Notes under the pieces: generated by a model
The model's database searches: none
Told to the model about the DNA's origin: nothing
The model's input: only the letters and a program-made list of their open reading frames with translations
Program-made: the position numbers and the translations under genes
Shown: one piece after another, positions 46,952 to 59,247 of the stretch
How positions within the stretch are numbered: the first letter of the stretch is position 1
Layout of the letters: each line of letters begins with the position of its first letter
Assembly (NCBI GenBank): GCA_022059125.1
Contig: JAEUWY010000012.1
Span: 2,356,001 to 2,420,000, forward strand
Direction of reading: 5' to 3'
DNA: 64,000 nucleotides
Source: Corynespora cassiicola
Taxonomy: Eukaryota; Ascomycota; Dothideomycetes; Pleosporales; Corynesporascaceae

Positions 46952-48199
46952 ATGCCTCCCCCAAGAGCAAAGAAGCTCACTGCGCAGCCGGTGCGCACGC
47001 GCCATTTCGCCGGCAAGCCCGCCGCCGCCGAAGTCGAAGCCGAAGAGTCCTCGAGCGACGAGTCCGAGTCGGAGACGGAGCAGCAGAAGCAGGCAAAGTC
47101 CCACGTCAAGCCAAAACCCGCGCCCCTCGCGAAATCATTTCCCAAGGCGGGCATCCAGTCCAAGCTTGCCGCGCGCAAAAAGTCGGAAGAGGAGCGCAAA
47201 CGACTGGAGGAGGAATTCGAGACGGAGAGCGAGGACGAGGGTTCGGGCGAGGAGGGCAGTGGGAGCGGAAGCGGAAGCGGAAGTGGTAGTGAGGAGGAGT
47301 CTTCAGAGGAGGAGGAGAGCAGTAGTGAGGATGAGGCGCCACGGAAATTATTGCGGCCCGTCTTTATCAAAAAGAGCGAGCGCAACAAGATCATTGCGCC
47401 CCCGAAATCTGCAGAAGAAATTGCACAGGAGGAGGAGAAGCGGAGAGAGGAGCAGCGGCGGGCACTTGTCCAGGAGCAAATCGAGCAGCGCGCGGCAGAA
47501 AAAGAGGCACGGAAGAAGGACTGGGACGATGACGTCGAAGAAGCCGACATCAACGCCATCGACGACACCGACGGCCTGGATCCAGAGGCCGAATATGCCG
47601 CGTGGAAGCTGCGCGAGCTCAAGCGCATCAAGCGCGAGCGCCTCGCCATCGAAGAGGCCGAAGCTGAGCGCGCAGAAATCGAGCGCAGACGCAACCTCAC
47701 GGCCGAAGAGCGCGAAGCCGAGGACCGCGCCACCATAGAGAAACAAAAGGAGGAGCGTGACAACCGTGGCGAGATGCAGTACATGCAAAAGTACTTCCAC
47801 AAGGGCGCCTTCTTCCAGGAGGACCTCAAGGAGCTGGGCCTCGACAAGCGGAACCTCATGGGCGCAAAGTTCGAGGACCAGACCAACCTAGAGGTCCTGC
47901 CCGAGTACATGCAGATCCGCGACATGACCAAGCTGGGCAAGAAGGGTAGGACGAAGTACAAGGACATGAAGTCGGAGGATACGGGGCGGTGGGGCGACTA
48001 CGGAGATATGCGCCGGCCTCGCGGTCAGGATGGCTTTGGGCTCGACGAGCGGTTCAAGTCGGACTCGTATCGTGGGGGGCGAGATGGGGATCGTGAGGGC
48101 GCGACGGGCGCAAATGCGAAACCCCTTGGTGAGAGGAAGAGGTTCGGCGACGAGTCTGTGCGCGAGGGCAAGAGGCCCCGCGTTGATGACCGGGATTGA
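46952..48199 (+). CDS. MFAP1-like spliceosomal protein, 415 aa
   Basis: Intronless. ATG 46952 (MPPPRAKKLTAQPVRTRHFA) is preferred; the frame is open 54 codons further upstream with an unlikely Pro-rich sequence. The N-terminal half is acidic with a Ser/Gly/Glu run (about residues 93-130), then a long charged helix rich in Glu/Arg/Lys. The C-terminal third is the MFAP1 domain: GEMQYMQKYFHKGAFFQED, NLMGAKFEDQTNLEVLPEYM and KYKDMKSEDTGRWGDYGDMR. MFAP1 belongs to the B-complex spliceosome and is needed for pre-mRNA splicing in the nucleus (yeast Spp381 is a distant relative). The conserved domain order and absence of breaks make it a safe housekeeping call. Confidence 0.92.
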   Translation: MPPPRAKKLTAQPVRTRHFAGKPAAAEVEAEESSSDESESETEQQKQAKSHVKPKPAPLAKSFPKAGIQSKLAARKKSEEERKRLEEEFETESEDEGSGEEGSGSGSGSGSGSEEESSEEEESSSEDEAPRKLLRPVFIKKSERNKIIAPPKSAEEIAQEEEKRREEQRRALVQEQIEQRAAEKEARKKDWDDDVEEADINAIDDTDGLDPEAEYAAWKLRELKRIKRERLAIEEAEAERAEIERRRNLTAEEREAEDRATIEKQKEERDNRGEMQYMQKYFHKGAFFQEDLKELGLDKRNLMGAKFEDQTNLEVLPEYMQIRDMTKLGKKGRTKYKDMKSEDTGRWGDYGDMRRPRGQDGFGLDERFKSDSYRGGRDGDREGATGANAKPLGERKRFGDESVREGKRPRVDDRD

Positions 48200-48735
48200 G
48201 GAATTGCAAGAGGGAGTAAAAAGCAAGTGTATCATATTAGCATCTGCCGGCGTTTGTTGTATGGGTTTATATCCGGTGGACATGTCATCACGGGCGTATG
48301 GATACCACAAGTGTTTGAATTTGACTCTTTTGTGCCATCGAGAGGTGGGTTCATCTTCTGAGTCATGTGAGGTTTTTGCCTGAGAGATTTTTGGGATGGG
48401 GAGGGTGGTGATTGGCATGTTATGAATGGCCCGCACTTGATGTAGGTCCAAGGCAAGTGATTGGTTAGCCCCAACACTGCCGCCAGGATACGCATGTACT
48501 TCACAATTGCGTTATAGAGCCGTAAAAGCCGGGAAGTCAACCACGTGGATGGTGGCATACGATGCACGCCATGGTACTGGCAATAGAGAGTTTGCTATCG
48601 ATATGCTATTAACATGTGAATTTGCTCAACTGACCCGCCCCAAGTGTATCCAGTCTGTTTCTTCTTCGCGAATTGTGAGTTGGAGTTAGAGTACACTTCA
48701 AGCTTCAAACCAAACGAACCCAGGGACTAGTCTCC
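48200..48735. other. Convergent intergenic region
   Basis: About 536 bp between the 3' ends of mfap1 and the kinase gene; nothing coding is supported. Confidence 0.4.
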
Positions 48736-49984
48736 CTAGTCAAAAGGCTTCAATTCCATGACCCTTTCGCAAATTTCAGCCGCTGTCGGTCGTCTTTCTG
48801 GCTTCAACTCCATCATCAGTGCTGTCAGTTCTGCATCTTCATTGAGCTCGCGTAGTTTGTCATTAGACAAAATGAATTCCAATCTCTTGGCTGCCCCATT
48901 ATCTGAGCCATTGTGCAACAAGTCGTCGCCGTAGCCGACGAAAAGACCGTCTGCATAGGGGGTGAGTTCCTTCATGCCGGGATCTTGGAGGGTGACCATG
49001 GCTCGGCATGACAATAGCTCGAGGAAGACGGCCCCGAGGTTGAAAATATCGGCCTGCTTGTTCCTCGGTGCTTTCCTGCTGAGTATCTCTGGTGCGGCAT
49101 ACTCGTAAGTATACTGCGGCTTTGTGCTGGCCGTCGTTCCGGCCTTGGAATATCTTGGGTCCCATTCTGTAGATATGCCAAAGTCGGCGTAAAGGAGACG
49201 GCCTTGATGGATAAGAATGTTAGACGGCTTGATGTCTTTGTGCCGAACCGAGTGTTGATGGATGAAGTTCAATCCATTTGCCAAGTCGCTCAGCGCCAGG
49301 TGGAAGAAATCCTCGTCGATGTACTCGCGTACTCCGTCGGTAGAGTTCTGTGTCAGTTGATCCTTCATCCGGGCTGCGAGGGTTCCCCCATCGGCGAAAG
49401 GCCGGATTATCAGAACAGCCTCTTTCAAAGGCTCGTATTTGTAGAAATGTGTCGTTTGCGCTACGAGCCTTTGGAGATTCTTGGGGCCTTCCTGCAGTCT
49501 TCGGCTAATGGAGACTTCTTTTGCAACTTTTTCCAAAAGTCTGGCGAATCCTACGGAAGACTCACGTCCCCTACTCCTCGAGACAATTATTTTCATGGCA
49601 ACAAGGTCCCCGCTATCCTGATCTCGTGCCCTATAAACAGCACCATTGCCGCCTTCACCCATGGGTTCTTCTTTGAAAAAGTATCTCTGCTCGGGAAACT
49701 CTTTTGGCTCAGGTGAAAGGGTGTGCCTTTGGACTGCTATTACTGATCCTCCCGCTCTGAGTATATTCATTGCCTGCACAACCCTTACGGCAACCCGGAA
49801 CTTCGATTTATATGCTCTCCTAGCTTTTGAATCATGATAGGAATGATTGTAGAACTCGGGATCTACTTTCTTTCCAATCATGGGGCGATCAGCTATGATA
49901 CGGATCGTCAAATCACTAGGCTCGTTAGCCTTTCCAGTCGCACCTTCCAGGATATTAGGCTCACCTCAACTGACGGTTATTCAT
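48736..49984 (-). CDS. Serine/threonine protein kinase, 399 aa
   Basis: Main exon 48736-49915. It has no suitable ATG at its 5' end; a 20-nt first exon (49965-49984, MNNRQL) with GTGAGC, a 49-bp intron, a GCTAAC branch and CCTAG joins in frame. Kinase motifs in order: glycine loop GEGGNGAVYRA (about 93-103), VAMKII with the ATP-binding Lys (about 115), HKDIKPSN as catalytic loop (HRD changed to HKD; Asp near 234), YADFGIS (about 250), YAAPEILSRK and QADIFNLGAVFLELLSC. All catalytic residues are present, so activity is expected. It does not match a named family. About 90 residues before the domain are basic with no known motif. The last residues end the kinase C-lobe; no extra domain. Confidence 0.85.
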
Positions 49985-52230
49985 GGTACTCTCTAGTTTG
50001 TGTAAGTATCCACGAAAGCAACAGTAAACTGAGGTTACTTACTGAGATCAAAGGACGACAACTTCTTGGTTTAGGCACTCAGGATCTATTGAAAACGAAG
50101 CTAGCTCCTGATGGTTAACACCTTGTGTGAAGCCTGGGGTAGTTTCGACACTCAAGGACCGTCGAATATCAATGAGAAGTCGGTGGATAAAGTGTTAACG
50201 ATTCACACAGATGGAGCCTGATGTCTCAAGGCTGAACTGCATCGTTGCCTTGGCAGCAAAGTTGACTGGTTCGCTTGGAGGATGAGGCTGACTGGAATAC
50301 GATAGAAGTATGCGGAACACCAACAAGCCTCAAGAGCTGCAAAATGGTTAATCTATCTTCAAAAATGTAACTAGGACTTTTTGAAGTAGTTCGATTTAAG
50401 GTTCTACAGATTTTGAGGCACTGGTGCCTTGAAAGGATTGAAACACGCGACATCTATACTCGAAAGACAAAACAACGCAATAAGAGTGTCAGATACCCTG
50501 AAGAAATTGGGGAGATGACAGGAATAACTGATTCAGATATCAGATGAGGCTCTTCTTCGAGACCTCTGCCTCTATATCTTGCGCGTGAAGCTTCTCGGCT
50601 TCGTGACAGTGCTAAGTCTCAGAGTCTGTATATTTATACTACTGATGACCTTTCCGAATGCGGTAGAGCCGATCTTGCGTGAGAACAAAAAAAATATTAG
50701 CTATCTGTGGCTTGCCTTTTGTACCTCCCAGCAAATATTGGTATTGAAGCAGACTTAAGTTACATTTAATCAAACTAAGCTTAGCCGAAGCATAGTTTTA
50801 TCTTTAAAAACAATTTTAGGGTCTAGAGAGAGAGTTTTGACTCTCATTATAGAGATATATTAGAATAGTTGAACACACGTAATGGGTCGCAGCATCGAAA
50901 GCCGTATTCTTGGCCATAGCAATTGGCCCCGCAGTCGGGCCGGAGTGCGTTCAAGCGTCCAAGATTGACATTGACGAATGCTGGGACTACTACATCACGG
51001 GCTAGGTAAGCCGTTGTCTTTAGATTCTTTGCGCGTATACGTGGTTTCATGTATGCTGTACAAGGAAGACAGGGCTGTTGTGCGATCCCAAGTGTCCGAA
51101 ATGTCACTCTAGACTCCGCGCACATGTCCAACCTCACAATCTGGTGACCACCTCAACGCATTCAAAGTAATCCCCGAACCATTTTTCTCGCGAATCCTCA
51201 CCCCAAGTCAACAAGCACAGCATAACTTCCACAAGTGTGTAAAATCCTGGGGCGGCTTCTAACGGCTTTACAAACCGTTGACCGTCAATTGGCCAGCACA
51301 AGCGAGGAACGGTTCTCGGAGTAAATGTTGAACTACGACAAGGCGCGCCCCGCCAGCTAGTACCGTGGCAGCGAAAAGCAACCATTCCCGCCGCATCGAC
51401 TAGACAGATCAATCCTCCAGAACTCAATCTTTTACTGGCTATATCCTTATCGGCAGGTCATGTGGCCATGGGAAGGCCCGGCGCTCCATCCGGTCCGATT
51501 GCATACTCCGTACCTCAACACTCCGACGCATCACGGAGAAATGTCAACAACAGCGGAGGGGCTGGGGATAGGGTGGAGGGGTATCAGCCAACGACCTCAT
51601 AAAAAAACCAACCATATAGTCAATGAAATGGTGCTTGATGAGATGCTGCCATGTGCATACCATAATGATGATTTTCTGTGCCTGAGTGTCGAGCCTCCAC
51701 AAGGTACTCACCACCGTGGCCACGCATGACGAACACAGTCCCGCATTCACAACACCACAGCCTCGAGCCCACGACGTGAAGAACCGCCATGGAAACTCTT
51801 ACTCGATCGGCACAAGCCAAACGACCACCGCAACCCAACGATAAGCCAGCCAGCCAGTCAGAGAAATCTCTTTGTCGTCGAGCTTGGCGCCGACGAGGTC
51901 CCCATGGGGCTCTGGACAGCGGGACCACTTCATTCTCAGGGGGTTTGGGCGGGCAGAGCAGGAACCGGCGGCAGCGTTGGTCATGCGGTGTCAAAGAAGT
52001 GATACGGCTATTACGTACATTATCTCTGGGTACGTGTTGCGAGGCCGGAATTTTGCGCGCTGAGGCCGGAATCTATACCGGCCTCAAGATAAAAGCGATC
52101 TGAGGAGCCGCCAAATCTCAAAAACCATCATCGGATACTCGAGCCAAACAACCGACCACCGACTTACATAAGCGGCCCTGCTACTATTGTCTCCTCTTTT
52201 TACTCTCTTGTATTTTCTTTGGACTCCGTC
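49985..52230. other. Intergenic, 2.2 kb, partly AT-rich
   Basis: The first part should be the kinase promoter. An AT-rich patch lies at about 50.6-50.9 kb. Short minus-strand frames at 50847-51427 encode Cys-containing peptides but do not join into a clear gene (see findings). The region before 52231 should be the promoter of the dioxygenase gene. Confidence 0.4.
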
Positions 52231-53824
52231 ATGGCTCCTTTGTCTTTTGATTTCCCCGTCTTGGATGACACGCGTGCGGATGACCACTCTCTTCCCGCCT
52301 TCATGGTCTCGACGACCAGGGGCTTCCTGCCGCGTCAGGAACCTGTCGTCGAGCTTCCAGAAGAGTTTACGCCCCTAGAGTCGTTGCTCCAACGGATGCC
52401 CATCAGGACCCTGTCAGGGGAGCCGGGCCTGCTTGCTGAATTTAAGTTTGGCGAGACGGTCGAAAAGGAGCTGCCCGACCTGAGTGATGCAGTAGAGAAG
52501 TATCGTGATGACCTTGTCGTCATGAATGCTCTCTACCGTGACTACTCTTTCTTGGCCTCTGCCTATCTGCTTGAGCCGTGCCACGAGAGGTTCCTAAGGG
52601 ACGAGCCATATGGTCTTGGCCGGCAGAAGTTGCCGCGGAACATTTCTTTGCCTATTGTCAAGGTTGCTGAGATGTAAAGTTGCCCCATATGTATGCCATT
52701 GGTGTTTGATAGATACTAATCAGACGACTAGCGCTGGCTTTAAGCCCTTTATGGAGTACGCTGGCTCATATGCGCTCTTCAACTACCGTCTTGAGGATCC
52801 TTCCAAGGGACTCGAGTATGATAACCTCCGCCTGGTACGTGCCTTTGAACAGGGCCTTGACCCTACGTCTTCTGAGGCAGGCTTCGTCTTGGTGCACATT
52901 GCCATGGTAAAGGAGTCGGGTGAGATGGTCAAAGGTACTGCGCAGATGCTCGAAGGCTGCACAGCGCAAGATCGAGAAAGGTTCGATGAAGGTCTTCGGA
53001 CTCTTGTTGCAGGACTGAGGAAGGTGAATGCCGTAATGAACAGTAACAAACCCTACTCTTCACCCGTGCCCTTCATGTACTGACACTGCACAGCAATGTG
53101 GAATCGCAGCAAGCCCCAGGGGTACACGACGTTCCGCACATTCATCTTTGGCATCACGTCACAGTCCATGTTCCCGAATGGTGTCATCTACGAGGGTGTC
53201 AGTGAAGAGCCAATGTCCTTCCGAGGAGAGTCGGGGGCCAATGACAGCATGGTATGCTATTTATTCTGAAGCACATATCTCTTGCTGACCACTTTAGATT
53301 CCCATGTGTGACAACCTTTTGCAAATCAAGATGCCAGAGACTCCCCTCACAGACATCCTCAAGGACTTCCGGCAGTACCGTCCTGGCAACCACCGCGAAT
53401 TCCTCGAGGCGGTGCGGGAGACGGCCGAAGCCTCGGGAGTGCGTGAGTTTGCCATTGGCGACTCTGTCTCGGCAGCCCTCTATCTCCAAGCTCTTGACCA
53501 GGTCCGTGACTTCAGGTGGCGGCATTGGTGCTTCACGCGCGAGTACATTCTCAAGCGCACATCACATCCCACGGCCACTGGCGGAAGCCCGATCGTGACG
53601 GTGAGTTTTCTCCCGATGATGGAAACGGAAAGAATCAAAGCTAACCCTCGCAGTGGCTGCCTAACCAGCTGCAGGCTGTCATGGCGCAGATGGTGGATAC
53701 CTCAGGATACTGCCAGTCGGTGCACGGGGTCAGCGACATCATGGACACGGTGAATCTCCAGCGCGAGACATTGGCGAAGGAGGTGGCCAAGTACTGCGGC
53801 GAGCGGGGGGTGGCGGCGTCGTGA
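52231..53824 (+). CDS. Indoleamine 2,3-dioxygenase, 461 aa
   Basis: Five exons: 52231-52673, 52732-53042, 53094-53251, 53298-53600 and 53654-53824 (462 codons). It contains the family landmarks: PEEFTPLESLLQRMP near the start, GFKPFMEYAGSYALFNYRL, across junction 2 VMNTMWNRSKP then YTTFRTFIFGITSQSMFPNG, SFRGESGANDSMIP and RPGNHREFLEAV, whose His (about residue 336) is the proximal heme ligand. The C-terminal part has ALYLQALDQVRDFRWRHW and TREYILKRTSHPTATGGSP. The enzyme opens the indole ring of tryptophan with O2, the first step of the kynurenine route to NAD in fungi (yeast Bna2). No pathway neighbours are seen here. Cytosolic, no signal peptide. Confidence 0.93.
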
Positions 53825-54416
53825 GGCGGCAGTGCAGATGGATCATGCGATAGCGGTGTCAGGGCGGAGCAATTGGGATCCCGTAGAGTCATATATCAAA
53901 TGGAACGGACCAAGTCACGCATTCGCCCTTTTCTTGCTCCGCCCTTGGTGAAGGCCGGTGCTGCGGGCCAGGCCTATGGAGGTGTGGGTACCCACGACCA
54001 GGAACAGGGCAGAGCTGCTGAATACGAGGCGCACGAGCAGAAATGGAGGTGATGGGCGGCGGCGTCACTGGGTGGTGAGTCAAGAGGCTGGCCAGGTGAG
54101 ACTGTAGCTAAGGGGAGTGATTGTGGTGGTGATGGCCCGAGCGCGCCGATGAGTCGCCGGCGGGCGTCTGGGGAAGGTGCGAAGCTAAATACACGCCCCA
54201 TCGCGCTTTCCCGCTTCCCTCTCCCCAGAGCCCGCCATCAACCGCGCCAACTCGCCCGCCCTCAATGAAAGCTGGACGTCATCTCATGGAACATTCACCA
54301 CAGTCCAAACTGCCGCCCTGCTTAATAACACGGCGACCTTTACGAAATACCACTTGACTCAATCTTTGTCTTTGCCTCCATAAAAGAGCCCCGCTATCTC
54401 TCAGTAGCAGGCAGCC
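53825..54416. other. Intergenic, GTPase promoter region
   Basis: About 590 bp; GC-rich centre, then an A/T-richer leader before 54417. No gene supported. Confidence 0.4.
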
Positions 54417-56557
54417 ATGACCTCACGACACCAGAAACTAAACCCCGTCGACCGCCGGAAGGGTGAATCTGTACGTATCACCCACAATGCCCTAGTTTAT
54501 ACTTTTGCAGACGCTTACACCTCGAAAAGGCCCTCTCCGAATTCGCAGACTATGTGCAGAAGCAGCAGGCGCTGCGGCGCCCTCCCGGCCAGACGCCCGC
54601 CGTCCTTGAAGACCACGACGAGCTCGACATTCTCGACGAGCTCGGCCTCTCCGACGATACTACCTCCCACGTGCGCCTCAAGACGCTGTTGCTCGATCCC
54701 GCCGAAGAGAACGTGAATGCACTCGCCGACCACGTACGCGCCCGATTAGACGAAGGCCACGGTGAGGCCCTGTTCGACGTCGGCCTTGAGGACAGCGGCG
54801 ACTCGATGGGCTTCTCCAAGCAGGATTGGGACTTTGCGCTCGAAAGAGTGACGGCGGCGTGCGAGGTGGCAAAAGCCGACTACAAGATATTAATGACGAG
54901 AAACGTGGGGGGGGATGTCGAGGTCGGGCCCGCCAATGCAAAGGAGACGGGCGCCAGCGGGAAGCTGATTGTCCGGCGGCGCCCGGAAAGTGTGGATGAT
55001 GTTATTGAGACGCGCATTGCTGTCGTGGGCAATGGTGAGTCGTTCGTCCCGCACCAGGCAGGCTGAATACTGACGGAACAAGTCGATGCTGGGAAATCCA
55101 CCATGCTGGGCGTGCTCGTTAAGGGCGGGCTCGATGACGGTCGTGGCAAGGCCCGGGTCAATCTCTTCCGCCACAAACACGAAATTGAGAGCGGCCGTAC
55201 TAGCTCCGTCGGCATGGAGATTATGGGCTTTGACAGCAAGGGCGAGATTGTCGTCTCGAACGTCGCTGGACGGAAACTGACGTGGGAGGAGATTGGCAGG
55301 CGATCTGTGAGTTTATCGAGGGCAGTAGTGCAAACACCGACTGACTGGTACAGGCCAAAGTCATTGGCTTCACCGATTTAGCGGGTCACGAGCGCTATCT
55401 TCGTACCACTGTCTTCGGCCTGCTTTCTAGCGAGCCCAATTACTGCCTCCTCATGGTCGCTGCGAACAATGGCCTGATTGGCATGAGCAAGTGGGTGGAA
55501 CCCGGGCCTGTTCCCATCCGTAACATAGCTGACAAAGCCCAGAGAGCATCTCGGAATCGCACTGGCTTTAAATGTGCCGGTGATGGTTGTCATCACCAAA
55601 ATCGACATTTGCCCGCCGCAGATTCTCGAGCAGACGATTACCCAGCTGACCAAAATCCTCAAATCGCCGGGTGCTCGCAAAATCCCAATCTTCATCAAGA
55701 ACAGGGAGGAATGCGTCAACACTGCTGTGAGTCTTTTGATGCTGGTTTGTGTGCAAAGCACTGACATTGAACAGACCCAATTCGTCTCTCGACGAATATG
55801 TCCTATTTTCCAAGTCTCCAATGTCACCGGAACGAACCTCGATTTGGTCCGCACGTTTCTGAATATCCTACCACACCACGGAAACTACAACAGCAATGCT
55901 CCACTGGAGTTTCACGTAAACGACACCTTCTCCGTGCCTTTCGTAGGTACTGTAGTGTCTGGTGTGGTCAAGAGTGGCGAGATTCATACTGGTGACACCA
56001 TTCTTGTGGGCCCGGACAGCTTGGGCCAATTCACCACGACCAAAGTCAGGTCTATTGAGCGGAAACGAATACAGGTGCCCGGGTGCCAGGCTGGCCAGTC
56101 TGCCAGCTTGGCTTTGCGCAACGTGAGGCGCAAAGATGTTCGCAAAGGCATGGTGGTCCTGCACAAGGCGGACAAGCCTGACCCTGCGACGGGGCTCATA
56201 CCTCAGCCAAAGGTGTACCGCGAGTTTGTTGCCGAGGTTCTTATCCTGTCTCACGCCACGACCATCAAAACAAAGTACCAGGCCATGCTGCATGTGGGAC
56301 CAGTCTCGCAGACATGTGCCATCATCGACATTGACCGTCAATACATTCGCACTGGAGACCGGGCGCAGGTGGCGTTTCGGTTCGTGCAGCGTCCGGAATA
56401 CCTGACGGTGGGCGATCGCATCTTGTTCCGCGAGGGACGCACAAAAGGGCTGGGGATTGTAAAGCAGGTTGGGTATGATCCGAAGCACCCACTGAACCCA
56501 GATGGACAAAAGGAGGGCAAGGACTCGAAGGATGGAAAGAAGCCAGAGGGCTCGTGA
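54417..56557 (+). CDS. GTPBP1-like translational GTPase, 628 aa
   Basis: Exons 54417-54470, 54530-55034, 55083-55306, 55354-55490, 55543-55726 and 55775-56557 (629 codons). Sequence motifs: GNVDAGKST (P-loop, split by intron 2; about 186-194), [14 protein letters not shown] (switch II), VITKID (G4), then EF-Tu-like domains 2 and 3 ([43 protein letters not shown]). This is the GTPBP1/GTPBP2 group of EF1A relatives, linked in animals to mRNA turnover and rescue of stalled ribosomes; a fungal role is inferred. The first exon is the weakest part: the intron I prefer ends at CGAAAAG (54529) after a CTTAC branch, because the better-looking TTTTGCAG at 54510 shifts the frame. Confidence 0.87.
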
Positions 56558-57569
56558 ATCAATAACGAACCAGACAGGCCTGGAGATGACTACGTATAGA
56601 TGTTTGTGTATATTCATGAAACGCTGAACTCACAGCTACCGGAATCTGTCCAATGTGATGTCGATACAATAATGGGCCTTTTTACTAACAGTGGGCCCGG
56701 AATGATCGCATGGGGAAGTTTTTTGGTTTCCAAGGTTTGTGATCAGGATGCTGGCGTAATCCTTGGAGTTGAGAAGATTGCCTCTTTGGGAATTGGAGGA
56801 CTGGAGCTGTGGCTTTCCCTGCACAGTTACACGCGGGATTGCCGAGCAGGTGAATGCTCGGATGCTACCATTATACCCGACGATTACATTTGGTTGCACG
56901 TATATCAGGTTATCGGCACGTCAAGGATGGGCGCGGCAATGCTTCCTAAGGAATGCGTGCCAACCCCGGCAGTCCATTCCTGCACAACATAAATGGCGAC
57001 TTGAAGATGATGTTTCCGTCTTGCCTGATGCCCTGAGAAGTGAGATTCTTATCATCTTCATTGCAAGGCTCCCTGGTTTTCCCTCGTCTCCAATTCTCAC
57101 CACCCAGCCATCACCCCCGCACCAGCACGTGAACACCAGCCGCCACACGCCCTCGATACCTAAAGCTTGACCAAGGTCAAGCAATTCAATACGACAACCA
57201 GCCGCCCCCCACGCACAGACCATCTACCCCGATCCAGCTCCCTTCCCCCGCTGCTGCAGCTGCCACCTCGCGGCACGCAGCTTTAAAAAGGGTGCCACAT
57301 TCCCCTCCCCAGCCTCCCTGCTGAGGTCAACAACGTCGCGTGCCTTCGCTTGCGGCTCCGAACAACATCAAGGTACCTTGAGAGCGGCGGCCAGACGGGC
57401 GTCGCATTGCGGCGGCAGGCATTGGGTGCGTCAGACCGCACGCCACCGCAGAAAGAGCTAGGGATCCACGAACAAGGAACCAACGAACCCAAGTCACCCA
57501 AACCCACATACCGAAACAAAAGTAACCAAGAGGGACACATCCGGGAGATTGATACAGCGCCCATCCACC
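56558..57569. other. Intergenic, 1.0 kb
   Basis: It holds the GTPase 3' region and the promoter of the DUF7730 gene, with a C/A-rich leader from about 57100. The frames seen are short and low in complexity. Confidence 0.4.
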
Positions 57570-58628
57570 ATGCCCTCAAAACTCCTCTCCTGCCTGCCCG
57601 GCATGCGCTGGATCCCCCACGACCTCCCCACCCAAGACCCTCCCCCCTCCGACTCTCTCCACCAGAAAAAAACCCTCACCTCGCGCCTCATCAAAGCACC
57701 CTTCAGACCCTCCCCCCCGAATCACGGAACCCCCCTCCAGCGCCGCAAGTCGACAATCTCGCTGTGCTCGACGCCGGACGCGGAGCTGGGGCGGCGCACC
57801 AGCGCGCAGGCACAGAGCGCCTTCTTTGCGAAACTGCCGGGGGAGATTCGCGTCCTGGTTTACGAGTTTGTGGTGGCCGGTGAGGGAGAGGTTGTGCATT
57901 TGACGTTGGGGGCTAAGAGGCGGTTTGGGCATTTTGTCTGTGAGGAGGCGCACGAAATGGGGATGGGAGGGATGGCGGGGTGTGAGTGCAAGGTGCTTGT
58001 TGGGGGGAGGGAGGGGGGAGGCAAGGTTGGGGGAGGGGTGATGGGGTTGTTGAGGTGTTGTCGGAGGGTGTGGGTACTCCCTGTTCTTACCATTCTTCCA
58101 TGATCTCACTTGTCCGGGAAATACATGCTGATCACGAACAGATACTCCGAAGCTATCCCCCACCTCTACCACCCCCTCACCTTCTCCATCCTTCACATAA
58201 CACACCTCCTCTATCTTCCCTCCCGCCTCCCAACCCCCCGCCTGCACTCTATCCGCCACCTTCGCCTGCGCTGGTCCATCCGCGCACTCCCCCTCCTGCG
58301 TCGGGGCCCCTCGCGCCGCCTTGCCTACCCCGAGGACACGTCCAATTGGGCCCGCGGCTGGTCCATCCTCGCCGACATGCAGGGCCTGCGCGAACTGTGC
58401 GTCGTGCTCGTCGACTCGAGCCGCGATGCCATGTGGGAGCGCCAGTGGCTGGAGCTCGAGGAGGAGCTCTTGGAGCCCGTGGCAAAGCTCAGGGTGAAGT
58501 GGGCGGAGGTGTGGTTGCCGTATCAGAGTTGTGGGGTCGAGTGGGACATGGGAGATAGTGGGGTGAGGTTAAGGAGACCTTTTGAAGAAGAGGATGTGGA
58601 AGGGGAGGAGGAAGGGGGTGGCGTGTAG
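57570..58628 (+). CDS. DUF7730-type protein, 328 aa
   Basis: Exons 57570-58069 and 58142-58628 (329 codons), with a GTGGGT donor and a GAACAG acceptor that restore RRVYSEAIPHLYH. About 90 Pro/Ser/basic residues precede the core FFAKLPGEIRVLVYEFVVAG, an F-box-like helix pair, then LLRCCRRVYSEAI and PLTFSILHITHLLYLP, the usual layout of fungal DUF7730 proteins. The C-terminus is acidic (EEEDVEGEEEGGGV). Members are many in fungal genomes and have no known biochemical role; the F-box resemblance allows a ubiquitin-adaptor idea but nothing proves it. The Gly-rich stretch before the intron (CKVLVGGREGGGKVGGGV) is an insertion compared with the usual spacing. Confidence 0.75.
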
Positions 58629-59247
58629 GAGTTTTAGGGGTCTAATTTTGAGTATGGGGTGCTTTGGGGGTCAGATTCAGTTAGGTGCTCTGGGAAAATT
58701 TTAGAGTATATGGGCGGCTTGAGCAGAGCTCTGAAATCGAGGGACTCCAAATGCATAATGATGGCGGCGATCTTTGCGCATGATTCTGACTGGCTAATTG
58801 CATGGTCGGTGTACTAGACTAGAATACTGCATGATGAACAGATATAAATCCAATGCATGCGCGTGTTGGAGAACAATGTGTCTCTCATGTTCTCAATGTA
58901 TTCCTGAGTCTATCCTAGACATATCGAATACGTTTTTATATCGGGATTGAACTGGTGAATAAAGTTCGAAGACCAAAATGCTCAGGGTCTTGGAGGGCAG
59001 TCGATAGGCTGGTTTTTCAATCTACAACCCGCTATTGGCGCCATTTTTAAGACAGATCAAGTATTAATTTCTATTTCATTAGTAAAAAAAGTCTGTTCTT
59101 CTGATAGCAGTTAAATGAGAGACCCCACCGCAACGCCTTTCACAACTATTTCAATCGAGACCCAATAGCACTAGCACTTAACTGAAGACCTTAAATCATC
59201 GCCAACCAACATAAAACCCATCATGTAATCAAATGGGAACTCGGATT
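58629..59247. other. Convergent intergenic region
   Basis: About 620 bp, AT-rich in its right half, between the 3' ends of the DUF7730 and DUF3176 genes. No gene seen. Confidence 0.4.

Noticed and set aside
46836..47967. Long frames in other phases and on the minus strand across mfap1
   Set aside because: Shadows of the Glu/Arg/Ser-rich codons of the real gene.
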